Assembly (NCBI RefSeq): GCF_028292945.1
Contig: NZ_JAQGLJ010000063.1
Span: 1-53,998 of the forward strand
Source: Sphingomonas bacterium
GTDB taxonomy: Bacteria > Pseudomonadota > Alphaproteobacteria > Sphingomonadales > Sphingomonadaceae
Length of the DNA stretch: 53,998 nucleotides
Direction of reading: 5' to 3'
Position 1 is the first letter of the stretch. Each line of letters begins with the position of its first letter. Below, in pieces: positions 1 through 8,858 of this stretch. Both the position numbers and the translations under genes were made by a program. The notes below the pieces were generated by a model. That model was not told the origin of the DNA, searched no databases, and saw only the letters and a program-made list of their open reading frames with translations.

Positions 1-1135
1 CGGGGGCGGCCACACCCGGTGCGTCGTTCCCGCGCCCGAGCAGCAGGAACGCCGCGCCCGCCAGTGCCGCGACGCCGACGCCCGCGCCGATCAGCAGCCC
101 GGTCCTGGGCTTCGCCGGAGGTGCCACGAGCGCGATCTTGGGTTCGAGCTCGGCCAGCACCGCGTCCATCGACCGCAGCCGATCGGCGGGATTGGGGGCG
201 AGCATCTTCTGCAGGATCGGGCGGATTTCCTCGGGCGCGCCCGACAGGTCGGGACCGGCGCGACGCTTGTCGACCGCATCGACCAGGCTGCCGCCCATCT
301 GGACGTTCTTGCCCAGCGCCACCGCGAGGATGACCAGTGCCAGGCTGTACACGTCGGACCACGGCCCGACCTCGCGTCCGAAATCGCCAAGTTGTTCGGG
401 CGCCACATAGTTGAGCTTGCCGGCAAAGCCGTCTCCGACGATCGTCTTGGAGCCGGGATCCAGGTCCTTGGCGATGCCGAAGTCGATCACCTTGGCCAGC
501 GCCAGTTCGCCGTTCTCGAGCAGCACGTTGTCAGGCGACATGTCGCGATGGATCGCGCCGAGCTGATGCGCGACGCGCAGACCCGATGCGAGACGGCGCA
601 GCAACAGCGCCAGGTCCGCAGCACTTGGTCGCTGCTGGCCCAGCACGTCCGCCAGGTTGGCGCCGTCGACATACTCGGTGACGATATACAGCACGCCCAG
701 CTGCGGCTCCTGCGCCAGCACGCGGTATTGGACCAGCGCCTCGTGCTGGAGGCGGGTCAGCGTGCGCGCTTCCTTGCGGAACATGCCGATGACGTTGGGA
801 TCGGCCGCGAGGCTGGGCAGCATGACCTTGATCGCGACGCGCTCGTCGGTGTTGACGTTCACGCCCTCGAACACCTCACCCATGCCGCCGCGTGCGATGA
901 AGCGGCGCACCTCGAAGATGTGATTGAGCACATCGCCGACCTGGATCGCCTGACCGTCGGTGCGCGGCGCAAACTGCGTCTGCAACGACACCGTGGTCTG
1001 CCCGCCGGGCGGTTGCGTTTGACCGCGCACCGGCTCCGCCACGTCGCGCGATGGCTGGGTCGCGCCACCTCCTGGCATGAACACGGTGCGGGGCTCTTCG
1101 CCGCCGTCGTTCGGGGCAGACGTGTCGTCGCTCAT
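1..1135 (-). CDS. ppkA: T6SS-associated Ser/Thr protein kinase, PpkA-like (3' end cut by window edge)
   Basis: A eukaryotic-type Ser/Thr kinase; 378 residues are visible before the frame runs off the left edge. Seen in the translation: a disordered N-terminus (1-65), glycine loop ARGGMGEV (81-88), ATP-binding lysine in VAIKVML (K103), catalytic loop IHRDMSPDN (195-203), DFG (218-220) and APEQ (245-248). A membrane segment follows the kinase fold at about 346-367, so any C-terminal domain would lie outside the cytoplasm. The start is the ATG at 1135, whose bases overlap the TGA of the phosphatase gene (ATGA). In characterised T6SS loci PpkA phosphorylates a forkhead-associated protein to trigger assembly; that role here is inferred from the tagF-pppA-ppkA order. 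Odd point: the catalytic-loop lysine of the usual HRDLKP is replaced by serine (HRDMSP), a variant also met in other bacterial kinases. Confidence 0.93.
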   Translation of the reverse strand, partial: MSDDTSAPNDGGEEPRTVFMPGGGATQPSRDVAEPVRGQTQPPGGQTTVSLQTQFAPRTDGQAIQVGDVLNHIFEVRRFIARGGMGEVFEGVNVNTDERVAIKVMLPSLAADPNVIGMFRKEARTLTRLQHEALVQYRVLAQEPQLGVLYIVTEYVDGANLADVLGQQRPSAADLALLLRRLASGLRVAHQLGAIHRDMSPDNVLLENGELALAKVIDFGIAKDLDPGSKTIVGDGFAGKLNYVAPEQLGDFGREVGPWSDVYSLALVILAVALGKNVQMGGSLVDAVDKRRAGPDLSGAPEEIRPILQKMLAPNPADRLRSMDAVLAELEPKIALVAPPAKPRTGLLIGAGVGVAALAGAAFLLLGRGNDAPGVAAP

Positions 1136-1899
1136 GGCGTCACCAGATGAGTGGGTTGGTTGAGCCGGAGCATGGTCGTTTGCGGGATGCCGACCGTGAT
1201 GATCGTTACGTTGTCCGGCGCTCCCCGCTCCAGCGTCATCCTGACGAGCCGCTCGGCGCGGCTCTCGGCATCCGGATCGGCCAGCGCGGCGGCGATCTCG
1301 ACATCGTCGACCCGCGCCATCAGGCCGTCCGAACAGAGCAGGAAGACATCGCCCGACTCGACCTCGTCGGCGACGACATCGACCTCCACCTCCTCGCGCA
1401 CGCCCATCGCGCGGGCCAGGATGTGGCCCATCGGGTGGCCTTCCGCGTCGCCGGGTTCCAGCAGGCCGCGATCGATCATCTCCTGGACCTGGGTATGGTC
1501 GTGGCTGAGGCGGACCAGCTCGCCGTCGCGGTGCAGATAGGCGCGGCTGTCGCCTACCCACAGGATCGCGAAACGCCCGTCGCGCACCAGCAGCACCACG
1601 ACGGTAGAGCCCATCTGCAGCCCGCGCGACTCGGCTTCGGCGTGGATGGTCGCGTTGGCGCGGTGCAGCGCGTCGGCAATCGCCTGGCTCGCCTCGTCGA
1701 AACCGGCGGGCAGTACCACGTTCTGCATCGCCTCGGCGATCGCGGCGGACGCCCATTCGCCGTTCTCGTGTCCGCCCATACCGTCGGCGACGACGAACAG
1801 CCCCTCGTCGGCACGGACGCAAAGGGCGTCCTCGTTGTTGGTTCGGACACGTCCTTCGTGCGTCAGTGCCGAGGTTTCGAGCGGTCTGCCAGCGGTCAT
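1132..1899 (-). CDS. pppA: PP2C-family Ser/Thr phosphatase, PppA-like
   Basis: A 255-residue PPM/PP2C protein phosphatase, the usual length for the bacterial stand-alone form. The metal-binding and catalytic signatures are present in order: TNNEDA near residue 20, VVADGMGGHENGE near 35-50, WVGDSRAYL near 115, LLCSDGLMARV near 190-200 and APDNVTIITV near 230. No signal peptide or membrane span is seen, so it should be cytoplasmic. It lies between tagF and ppkA and overlaps both by 4 bases (ATGA at each junction), which implies translational coupling. In known T6SS threonine-phosphorylation pathways PppA removes the phosphate added by PpkA and shuts firing down. That role is inferred from position and family. 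Confidence 0.94.
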   Translation of the reverse strand: MTAGRPLETSALTHEGRVRTNNEDALCVRADEGLFVVADGMGGHENGEWASAAIAEAMQNVVLPAGFDEASQAIADALHRANATIHAEAESRGLQMGSTVVVLLVRDGRFAILWVGDSRAYLHRDGELVRLSHDHTQVQEMIDRGLLEPGDAEGHPMGHILARAMGVREEVEVDVVADEVESGDVFLLCSDGLMARVDDVEIAAALADPDAESRAERLVRMTLERGAPDNVTIITVGIPQTTMLRLNQPTHLVTP

Positions 1900-2459
1900 G
1901 TCGCGTCAGGCTCCCCGGCCAGTGCCATCGCTGTCGGCGTGACCATCGTCGTCAGCAGCTCGGCCGGACGCGCGCCGACGAGATAGGCCTCGGCAAAGCG
2001 CTCGGCCCCGGGCGTCCACCACCCCTCGCCCCCCGTCCAGGCCTCGCCGCCCTCCGGCACAACGGCCAGGGCGTCTGTGTGGAGCCGATCGGCGGCCCAG
2101 CCGCCCTCCAGTGCATCGTACAGCAGGTTCTCCGCAACATCCGCGGCGTGCTCGACCTGCTCGCCCGACAGATCGCCCAGTGCGAGCAGGATCGGGTAGC
2201 GGCGGCCGACCGCGTCGACCGACAGCGCCATCGCGCCCGCGGTCCAGCTCGCGCCATCGGCCCAGGCGAAGCGCCATGGCGGCGCGACTTCATAGTCGTC
2301 GTCGAACTGATCGCCGCAGGCGGCACGGGCATCGGCGAGCGAGCGCGCCAGCCACAGGTCCAGCGCGTCGCGCTCCTCGGGCGCGATACCCCGGCTGACG
2401 AAATCGCCATGGGCGGGCAGTTTGCCGAACAACCAGGCGCTCACAGCTTCACCGGGCAT
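1896..2459 (-). CDS. tagF: T6SS regulator TagF (ImpM/DUF2094 family)
   Basis: A 187-residue protein matching the TagF/ImpM family by its opening WLFGKLPAHGDFVSRG (residues 9-24), followed by the family's RDALDLWLARSL-type helix and the late W-rich patch GGEGWWTPGAE. The frame is open further upstream, but the ATG at 2459 places the conserved GKLPAHGDF at the expected distance from the N-terminus. That start lies 19 bases inside the end of tssM, so the genes overlap. TagF is known in Pseudomonas as a post-translational repressor of T6SS acting independently of PpkA. In some species it is fused to PppA; here the two are separate but joined by ATGA. Confidence 0.88.
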   Translation of the reverse strand: MPGEAVSAWLFGKLPAHGDFVSRGIAPEERDALDLWLARSLADARAACGDQFDDDYEVAPPWRFAWADGASWTAGAMALSVDAVGRRYPILLALGDLSGEQVEHAADVAENLLYDALEGGWAADRLHTDALAVVPEGGEAWTGGEGWWTPGAERFAEAYLVGARPAELLTTMVTPTAMALAGEPDAT

Positions 2460-5400
2460 CGGAACGACCACACGCCGCCCCTGCTGAACGGGTTTTCGGT
2501 CGTGGGCAGCTTGATCAACAGGGTGACCGACTGCGCCCCGTCGCCGAACGTCGCCTTGAACGCCAGCGGGCCAGCATTCTCCGTGGTCGCCTTGTCGACC
2601 AGCCTGAACAGCGCCCACGGGCCTTCGGCGTCGAAGCGGCGGATTTCCGCTCCGGCTGCCGCCTGCGCGCCGGCGGGGGCATAGAGCACCACCTCCGCCG
2701 CCGGTGCGCCGCCCGTCGCGGACCATAAAAGCGCCTTTTCCGCGGTGTCGGTCTTGGCGAACCGATAGGTCGCGCCCCCGGCGGAGAACTGCGCCGAGTC
2801 GACCTCGCTGCCGAACGCCGCGACCGCGATCTTTAGCGGTAGTCCGGCGGCCAGCAGGTCCCTGATCTTCGCCGCCTTGCTGAACTGTTCGGGCGACTGC
2901 GGGTCCAGCGTCGCCGCGACGGGATCGTCCGACTTCCAGCGCCAGACCGGACCCGACACGTCCATCAGCGACGCCAGTCGCGTGCGCTGAAATGCGTCGA
3001 GCGTGGCACCCATGCCGAAGAGTCGGAGCGCATCAGGAACCGCCGCATCCTGTTGAGCTCCACCGAAAAAAGGGTAACGGTCCTGTACCACCTCCCTGCA
3101 CGTCGGCATTATGGCTTGAGCATAGGCGTCCGATACCGCGCCCTGAACGGCGGATATCTGCGCCGACGAGCCGCCGGTCGCCGCCGCGTTGACGAAGGAT
3201 TGCAGCTGCGCCGGCGCGGTCGCCGCCGCCCCGCGCACGGCGGCATTCGCGGTCGCCATCTGCGCCTGCGTCGCGTCCGAGCCGCCGCCGCCACCCAGCG
3301 ACTTGGCCGCGATCACCGCCTGTCCGGCCGCCTTCAGCGCCGCGACGAAATCGTCGATCGGTCCTGAGTCCTTGGGATCGCCGACATATTCATGCACCGC
3401 CTGGAAGTAGTTGGTGATCTCGTCCCCCGCCGACAGCCCTGTCGCGCGACCTGCCTGCATGTCGCCGATGAACGCGCCCGCGCGGCTCGATCGGACGCGT
3501 CGGTCGAGCGATCGACCAGCCGCCCCGGCAACGCCGCCGCCGAAGATCGTGTTCTTGCGCAGTTCCAGCAGCACACGCTTGAGCGGCGACGGCGACTTTG
3601 TGAATGCGCCGAACGCGACGGGATCGCTGAAATAGTTCGCCGGCTGCATCGTCTTGATGATGGCCTCCCACGCCGCGATGTAGTCCTTGGCGTAAAGTCC
3701 CGCGACGCCCGGACGCACGTTCTGCATTTCCGAGCGAATGCCCTCGGTGTCGGCGTCGCCGCCGAGCACCCACAGGTCCTTCTTCAGGTCCTCCTGCACC
3801 GTCGCCAGACCCAGCGTATAGCTCTTCTCGAACCCAGGCCTGGTGAAGAAGAACGGCACCTGCGCGGACATCACCGCATCGGGATTGACGAAGGCGAGCG
3901 CATCGCCCTGGGTCAGGATGTTCGCCACCTGCCATGACGGGCCGGCGGTCGCCGCCTTTTGCCGCATGACCGCGTAGGCGCGATCCGCGAGGCTGAGCGT
4001 GCCTACCGCCGCGCGTGCGCTCGCCACCTGCGTGCCGTTGAGCGGCGCCTTGCGATCGGGCCAGACGCTGGCGAGATCGGTGTCGGACAGCAGCGCATTG
4101 AGGTGGCCCGCCAGCTGGCTGCGCTCGGCCTGCGCGTCGGGACCCGGCAACACCTCGGTCGCCCAGTCGGTCGTCACCCACGCCTTGACCGACGGTGCAT
4201 CCATCGGCCCCTGCGACCCCAGCATCAGATAGACCTTGAGGGGCTCGTACAGCTTCAGCGGATCGCCGGCATTGGCGGCCATATACTGTTCCAGCCGGAG
4301 CAGCAGACGCGGCAGCATGACACGGCGAAGGGCCTCGCGGTAGGTAAGCTGCGCATCGGCGCTCAGACCCGACTGGTAGAGGCCCAGACGCATCAACAGC
4401 GGTGGCCCGCCGGCCTGGGCCTGCGCGTAGCCACGCGGCAGGTCGCGCAGGCGATTGAGCGCAGGCAGCGCCGCCCGGAGGTCGGCATCGCCGTCGCGTA
4501 CTTCCTTCAGGTCGACGTCGGACTCCTTCAGCGCCGCCTCGGCACTGGTCGTCTCGGCGAGGAGATCGCCCTGGAATGCGCGGTTCTTGGCATAGCTCAC
4601 GCCCCAGCCCGCGAACACCAGCAGGCACAACGCGCCGATCCCCGCCAATGCACCGACCAGCTGCGACTTCTGCCGCGCGCGCGCCTTGGCATCCATTGCC
4701 ACCAGCCCGGCTTCGGGGAACATCACCTCCGTCAACAGCCGGTTGAGGAAGTAGGCCCTGCCCTGCGAACCTGCCTGAGCGCGCTGGGGCCGGTCGTACA
4801 CATCGGCCATGCCCGACATGATCCGGTCGAGTGGCGTGCCCTCCTGAACCCCCGACGTCAGGTAGAAGCCGCGCAGCACGCCGCCGGGCTCGTCGCCGGC
4901 GACGAACGCGCCGTCGAGGAACCGCATCAGCCGCGAGCGCAACGATTGCAGCTGCGAGGGGAAGCCGAGCAGGAGCGAACGACGCGAGGGATCGACCTCC
5001 TCGAACAGCCGTTTCGCCTGCCGGTCCGCGCCTGCCTGCGCCATCTCGTCGAACGCGCGGGCGAGCGCGTCCGATGTGGGCTTGCCGGCCGCGAACGGAA
5101 CCGTTGCGCCGAGCACGGAGCGCCGCCCCTCGACGTCGAGATCGTCGTAATATTCGGTGAAGCCTGCCAGCAGATCCGCCTTGGTCAGCATGACGTATAC
5201 GGGCGCCGCGACCTCCAGCGTGCGGCGCAGCTCGACGAGCCGACGCCGCACCGCCCGCGCGTGCCCGTCGATCCCGGCGCAGTCGGCGCGGATCAGTTCG
5301 TCGACTCCGATCGCGACGATGATGCCGTTGATGGGCTGCAACGGCCGGTTCTTCTTGAGCAGTTGCAGGAACGAGGTCCAGCCACGCGAGTCGACCGCCT

Positions 5401-5923
5401 GATCGCTGTCCTGCGTCGTGTAGCGTCCCGCCGTGTCGACCAGCGCGGCCTCGTCGGCGAACCAGAAGTCGAGATTGCGCGTGCCGCCGACGCCCTTCAG
5501 CGCCTGATCGCCGATCGGGAAGCGCAGGCCGGAATTAAGCAGCGCGGTCGTCTTGCCGGCACCGGGCGGGCCGATGATCATGTACCAGGGCTTGGTATAC
5601 AGGTAATCGCGCTTCTTGGTCGCCGACGAGCGCAGCGTCGCCAGCGCCTCCGTCATGCGCTTGGTGAGCGCGGCCGACTCCCCCTCCGCCGCGCTCGGCC
5701 CGGCCAGCTCGGCGGCGATCGCGTCCGACGCCTTGCGTGCCTTGCGGATCCGCAGGAAGGCGAGCAGCCCCCAGATCGCCGCGACCACCGCGACACAAGC
5801 GATACGCACCCACAGCGGCCGCAGGAATGCCACGAAATACGGCAGTCCCCAGGCGAGGATGAGCGCCACCACCAGCGCGCCCAGCCCCGTGAGCACCCAC
5901 CAGTTGCGCAAGACCTTTCTCAT
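2441..5923 (-). CDS. tssM: T6SS membrane complex protein TssM (IcmF family)
   Basis: An 1160-residue inner-membrane protein, the normal size for TssM. Two membrane segments lie at about 11-33 and 39-57. A cytoplasmic NTPase-like domain follows, with Walker A GPPGAGKT at 118-125, then a third membrane span near 420-440 (GALAGIGALCLLVFAGWG). The rest is the large periplasmic region that binds TssJ and the outer membrane in studied systems. It starts at the ATG at 5923, 15 bases after the stop of tssL. TssM, TssL and TssJ form the trans-envelope channel on which the baseplate docks. No tssJ lipoprotein gene is visible in this window. Confidence 0.96.
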   Translation of the reverse strand: MRKVLRNWWVLTGLGALVVALILAWGLPYFVAFLRPLWVRIACVAVVAAIWGLLAFLRIRKARKASDAIAAELAGPSAAEGESAALTKRMTEALATLRSSATKKRDYLYTKPWYMIIGPPGAGKTTALLNSGLRFPIGDQALKGVGGTRNLDFWFADEAALVDTAGRYTTQDSDQAVDSRGWTSFLQLLKKNRPLQPINGIIVAIGVDELIRADCAGIDGHARAVRRRLVELRRTLEVAAPVYVMLTKADLLAGFTEYYDDLDVEGRRSVLGATVPFAAGKPTSDALARAFDEMAQAGADRQAKRLFEEVDPSRRSLLLGFPSQLQSLRSRLMRFLDGAFVAGDEPGGVLRGFYLTSGVQEGTPLDRIMSGMADVYDRPQRAQAGSQGRAYFLNRLLTEVMFPEAGLVAMDAKARARQKSQLVGALAGIGALCLLVFAGWGVSYAKNRAFQGDLLAETTSAEAALKESDVDLKEVRDGDADLRAALPALNRLRDLPRGYAQAQAGGPPLLMRLGLYQSGLSADAQLTYREALRRVMLPRLLLRLEQYMAANAGDPLKLYEPLKVYLMLGSQGPMDAPSVKAWVTTDWATEVLPGPDAQAERSQLAGHLNALLSDTDLASVWPDRKAPLNGTQVASARAAVGTLSLADRAYAVMRQKAATAGPSWQVANILTQGDALAFVNPDAVMSAQVPFFFTRPGFEKSYTLGLATVQEDLKKDLWVLGGDADTEGIRSEMQNVRPGVAGLYAKDYIAAWEAIIKTMQPANYFSDPVAFGAFTKSPSPLKRVLLELRKNTIFGGGVAGAAGRSLDRRVRSSRAGAFIGDMQAGRATGLSAGDEITNYFQAVHEYVGDPKDSGPIDDFVAALKAAGQAVIAAKSLGGGGGSDATQAQMATANAAVRGAAATAPAQLQSFVNAAATGGSSAQISAVQGAVSDAYAQAIMPTCREVVQDRYPFFGGAQQDAAVPDALRLFGMGATLDAFQRTRLASLMDVSGPVWRWKSDDPVAATLDPQSPEQFSKAAKIRDLLAAGLPLKIAVAAFGSEVDSAQFSAGGATYRFAKTDTAEKALLWSATGGAPAAEVVLYAPAGAQAAAGAEIRRFDAEGPWALFRLVDKATTENAGPLAFKATFGDGAQSVTLLIKLPTTENPFSRGGVWSFRCPVKL

Positions 5924-5938
5924 GCCCCCCGGCTCCCC

Positions 5939-7405
5939 TCAATAGACTCGCGGCACGATCACCTCGACGCGGCGGTTGCGGGTCTTGCCCTGCGCCGTGT
6001 CGTTGGAGGCGATCGGCACCGTCTCGCCCATGCCCTTGGCCGTGACGCGGCCGGGATCGGCGATGTTGCTCTTGATGATGCCCGCGACCGTGTTCGCCCG
6101 CGCCTGGCTGAGCGCCTGGTTGTCCGGGAACGCGAGCGAGTTGATCTTGTCGCTGTCGGCATGGCCTTCGACGGTGATCGAACCTTTCTCGTTCGCGACC
6201 GCCTGCGCGACGCGCTGGAACAGCGCCTGCTGGCCCGCTTCGAGCTGGTCGGAGCCGGACTGGAACAGCTGACCCACCGTGGTACGGACGCGGACGGTCT
6301 GCGCGTCCTCCTCGATCGTCACCTTGTTGCCGTCGATCTCCGGCTTGAGGAAGGTCTGCAGCTTGCCCGCCTGTGCGCTCGGCCCGACCGCAGGCGCCTC
6401 GCCGCCGTCGCGCGACAGGCGAAGGCGATCGTCCGGCATCGCGCCGGCGAGCCGGTCCGCCGGCGCCTCGCCCGCCGACATCAGCAGCAGGCGCAGGATG
6501 ATGTAGACGAGCAACAGCAGCGCCGCCGCCGCCGCCGCCGCGATCGCGACATAGGTCCACAAGCCGACCTTGCCGAGCGGGGCGGTTTCGCCGCGCCATT
6601 TGGGCGACATCTCAAGCATGGAGAGCCCGCGCACATGCTCCAGCGCGCCCTGGAGCCGCGCCATGATCTCGTGCAGCCGGCGCTTGCCGTCGGGCATGAC
6701 GCGGAACCGGCCCTCGAACCCTGCGGCAAGGCAGGCGTGGAACAGCTCGATCAGGTCGCGATTGTCGCTGGGGGTGCGCAGCATGTCGTCGACGAGCTGC
6801 CAGAACCGGTCGCCGCCGATATTCTCGCGGAAGAACTGCACCACCATCGACCGGCGCGCCCATTCCGCGCCGTCATTGCCCATCCCCGGCAGGTTCTGCG
6901 CCACGTCGTCGATCGTCGCGCACACTGCGTATTTCGCGCGCTGGCGCATTTCCTCGGGGTATTGGCCGAGCGCGCGTTCGAACTGCGTGATCGCGCGCGT
7001 CGCCTCGCGGTGGAACTGCGGCAGCGGGGTGCGGACGCGGCCGGCGCGCATGCCGGCGGCGAGCGCCAGCACCGGCCCCGCCTCGCCGAGCATGACGTTG
7101 CGCATCGCGCGCGGGGTCGACGGCAGCGGCACGTCGTCCTCGCCCAACCGCGACGGCGCGAGCGCCGCCATGGCAGGCGGCTGCTCGCGCGACATGGTCG
7201 GCATCGCGTCATAACCGGACTGCGGCTGATAGCTCGGCGTAGGCGGCGGCGCGCCCCATTGTCCCTGGCTCTGCTGCTGCGCCGGCGGGGGCGGCGCCCC
7301 CCAACCCTGTTGCGCGGGTGGCGCAGGCGGCTGCCCGCCCGCCTTGCGCCCCTGCAGGGGCGACGGCCGAAAGACCGTCTTGTTGCCGCCGGGTCCATCG
7401 CTCAT
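5939..7405 (-). CDS. tssL: T6SS membrane complex protein TssL with C-terminal OmpA-like domain
   Basis: A 488-residue evolved TssL (DotU) protein. Residues 1-75 are rich in proline and glutamine (e.g. APPPPAQQQSQGQW) and probably disordered. The DotU cytoplasmic domain covers about 100-270, one membrane span is at about 281-307, and an OmpA-like peptidoglycan-binding domain fills about 370-485 (VEGHADSDKIN, NRRVEVIV). The frame opens 8 codons earlier, but the ATG at 7405 forms an ATGA overlap with the tssK stop and is preferred. The protein links TssM to TssK, and its OmpA-like domain should anchor the complex to the cell wall, a task otherwise done by a separate TagL-type protein. The long Pro/Gln leader is a species-specific addition. 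Confidence 0.95.
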   Translation of the reverse strand: MSDGPGGNKTVFRPSPLQGRKAGGQPPAPPAQQGWGAPPPPAQQQSQGQWGAPPPTPSYQPQSGYDAMPTMSREQPPAMAALAPSRLGEDDVPLPSTPRAMRNVMLGEAGPVLALAAGMRAGRVRTPLPQFHREATRAITQFERALGQYPEEMRQRAKYAVCATIDDVAQNLPGMGNDGAEWARRSMVVQFFRENIGGDRFWQLVDDMLRTPSDNRDLIELFHACLAAGFEGRFRVMPDGKRRLHEIMARLQGALEHVRGLSMLEMSPKWRGETAPLGKVGLWTYVAIAAAAAAALLLLVYIILRLLLMSAGEAPADRLAGAMPDDRLRLSRDGGEAPAVGPSAQAGKLQTFLKPEIDGNKVTIEEDAQTVRVRTTVGQLFQSGSDQLEAGQQALFQRVAQAVANEKGSITVEGHADSDKINSLAFPDNQALSQARANTVAGIIKSNIADPGRVTAKGMGETVPIASNDTAQGKTRNRRVEVIVPRVY

Positions 7406-8742
7406 CGGTTCGCCCTCTTCACGCACCAAAGTTCCATCTTGAGCTGCGGCCAGTCGCTGGCGACGTGCAGGCCGAGCGCGGGCGCGGTCTGAAAATCGCG
7501 CCAGTCGGGCGCGCCACGGTCCAGCTCGAAATAGACGAAGCCGGGCAACACGCGGATCTGCGGCGGCGGCGTCGGCGTGTGGCGCAGCGGCACGCCGGGC
7601 AGTGCCGATTCGACGATCTGCCGCATCTTGGTGACCGAGCCGAGCTTGGCGACGAACGGAAAGCGCTCGCGGATCTCCTCCACAGGATTGGCGGACGAAA
7701 CGGCGAGGTAGAAATAGCCGGTCTTGAACAGATTGTGGTCGGTGATCCGGCTGACATAGGCACCCGGCCCCGCCGGCTCGAGCGGCAACTGCACTGCCGA
7801 GCGATCGAACACCGCCGACAGCATCGACTGGAGCAGGTCGAACACCGGATCGAAGCAGGTCTGCGGGTTCTCGTGGTCGTAGCGCGGCATCGCCGGCGGC
7901 TTGCGCTCGGCGCGGATCATCGTCGCCAGCTCACCCGCGACCGCGACGAGGTTCTCGTACAGCCGCTCGGGGTGAACCATTGGCAGACCCTCCAGATGCT
8001 GAAGCACCGGGATCCACTTGTTCAGCGCCTGGAGCAGCAGGAAGCTCGCGAACGTCTCCGACCCGCCATCGGTCGCCTCCACCGCGCGCAGCGCCAGCTC
8101 GTCGGCGCGCTGTTCGGCGCGGCCGATGATGTCGGTCAGGCCGTGCGACAGCCGCTCCGCCGCGTCGATGTCCAGCGTCGGCGGGATGTAGCGGTCGTCG
8201 AACATCAGCCGCTTGTTCTGCACCTCGCGCACGCGCACCGCGCCCAGTGTCACGCGCCCGTAGAGCTGGTCGCGCGTGATGCCGAAGCGTAGGTTGGGAC
8301 GGCCGAACTCGACCGGCTCGGTGGTACGATCGTCGGAAAAGGCGTCCGCCACCTCCGCCTCGTCGACGACGAAGCGCGCGTCGAGCGCGCGCGCGCCCGA
8401 CTCTCGAAATTCGACCGCGCCGATCTGGCTGGCGGGCAGCGTCAGCGCGATCAGCGCGTCGCGCGCGTCGCCTGGCACGTCCAGCGGCTCGGGCGGGGCA
8501 ATCTCGTCGGGAATGGAAAAGGGGGTCCCGTCAGGCATTACCCCGCTCGCGCGCGTAATGCCGAACTTGCCCAGGCTGGCGAGGCTTTCGTCCACGACGA
8601 TCTCGGTAAAGCCCCAGGCCCAGGGCTGCGCCGTGTCGACGCGCGCGCGGAGTTGCGCGTCAAACCAGCGGTCCTGTGCCTGGAAGTGTTGGGGACGCAG
8701 GAACATGCCCTCGCGCCACGCAACACGGTTCTTGCCCGCCAT
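7402..8742 (-). CDS. tssK: T6SS baseplate protein TssK
   Basis: A 446-residue protein with the N-terminal TssK signature WREGMFLRPQHFQAQDRW near residues 8-25, which forms the shell domain that attaches to the baseplate wedge. The C-terminal part (about 310-446) corresponds to the head domain that contacts TssL and TssM. The start is the ATG at 8742. A strong ribosome site (GGGGGGA) lies a few bases upstream on the minus strand; a TTG one codon earlier is less likely. This is the first gene of the visible minus-strand T6SS operon. The tssA/B/C/E/F/G, hcp, vgrG and clpV genes are not in the window. Confidence 0.95.
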   Translation of the reverse strand: MAGKNRVAWREGMFLRPQHFQAQDRWFDAQLRARVDTAQPWAWGFTEIVVDESLASLGKFGITRASGVMPDGTPFSIPDEIAPPEPLDVPGDARDALIALTLPASQIGAVEFRESGARALDARFVVDEAEVADAFSDDRTTEPVEFGRPNLRFGITRDQLYGRVTLGAVRVREVQNKRLMFDDRYIPPTLDIDAAERLSHGLTDIIGRAEQRADELALRAVEATDGGSETFASFLLLQALNKWIPVLQHLEGLPMVHPERLYENLVAVAGELATMIRAERKPPAMPRYDHENPQTCFDPVFDLLQSMLSAVFDRSAVQLPLEPAGPGAYVSRITDHNLFKTGYFYLAVSSANPVEEIRERFPFVAKLGSVTKMRQIVESALPGVPLRHTPTPPPQIRVLPGFVYFELDRGAPDWRDFQTAPALGLHVASDWPQLKMELWCVKRANR

Positions 8743-8858
8743 CAATTCCCCCCAGTCCCCGGTCCTGTTTAAGCACAGCTTCCGCTGCGGGCAAAGCCGG
8801 GTTATTCGTCACAAGCGAGCGTTGGGGACGCGCGCGGGACATGGGGGCACGCTGTTCG
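8743..8858. promoter_or_regulatory. Divergent promoter region between tssK and the M23 peptidase gene
   Basis: This 116-base gap separates tssK (minus) from the peptidase gene (plus) and must hold the start signals for both unless the peptidase starts further upstream. The tssK ribosome site is visible at its left end. No convincing -35/-10 pair was recognised. Confidence 0.45.

Noticed and set aside
3959..7492. A very long open frame on the plus strand opposite tssM/tssL
   Set aside because: It is the antisense shadow of strongly conserved T6SS genes in GC-rich DNA; its product is Arg/His/Gln-rich and matches no family.
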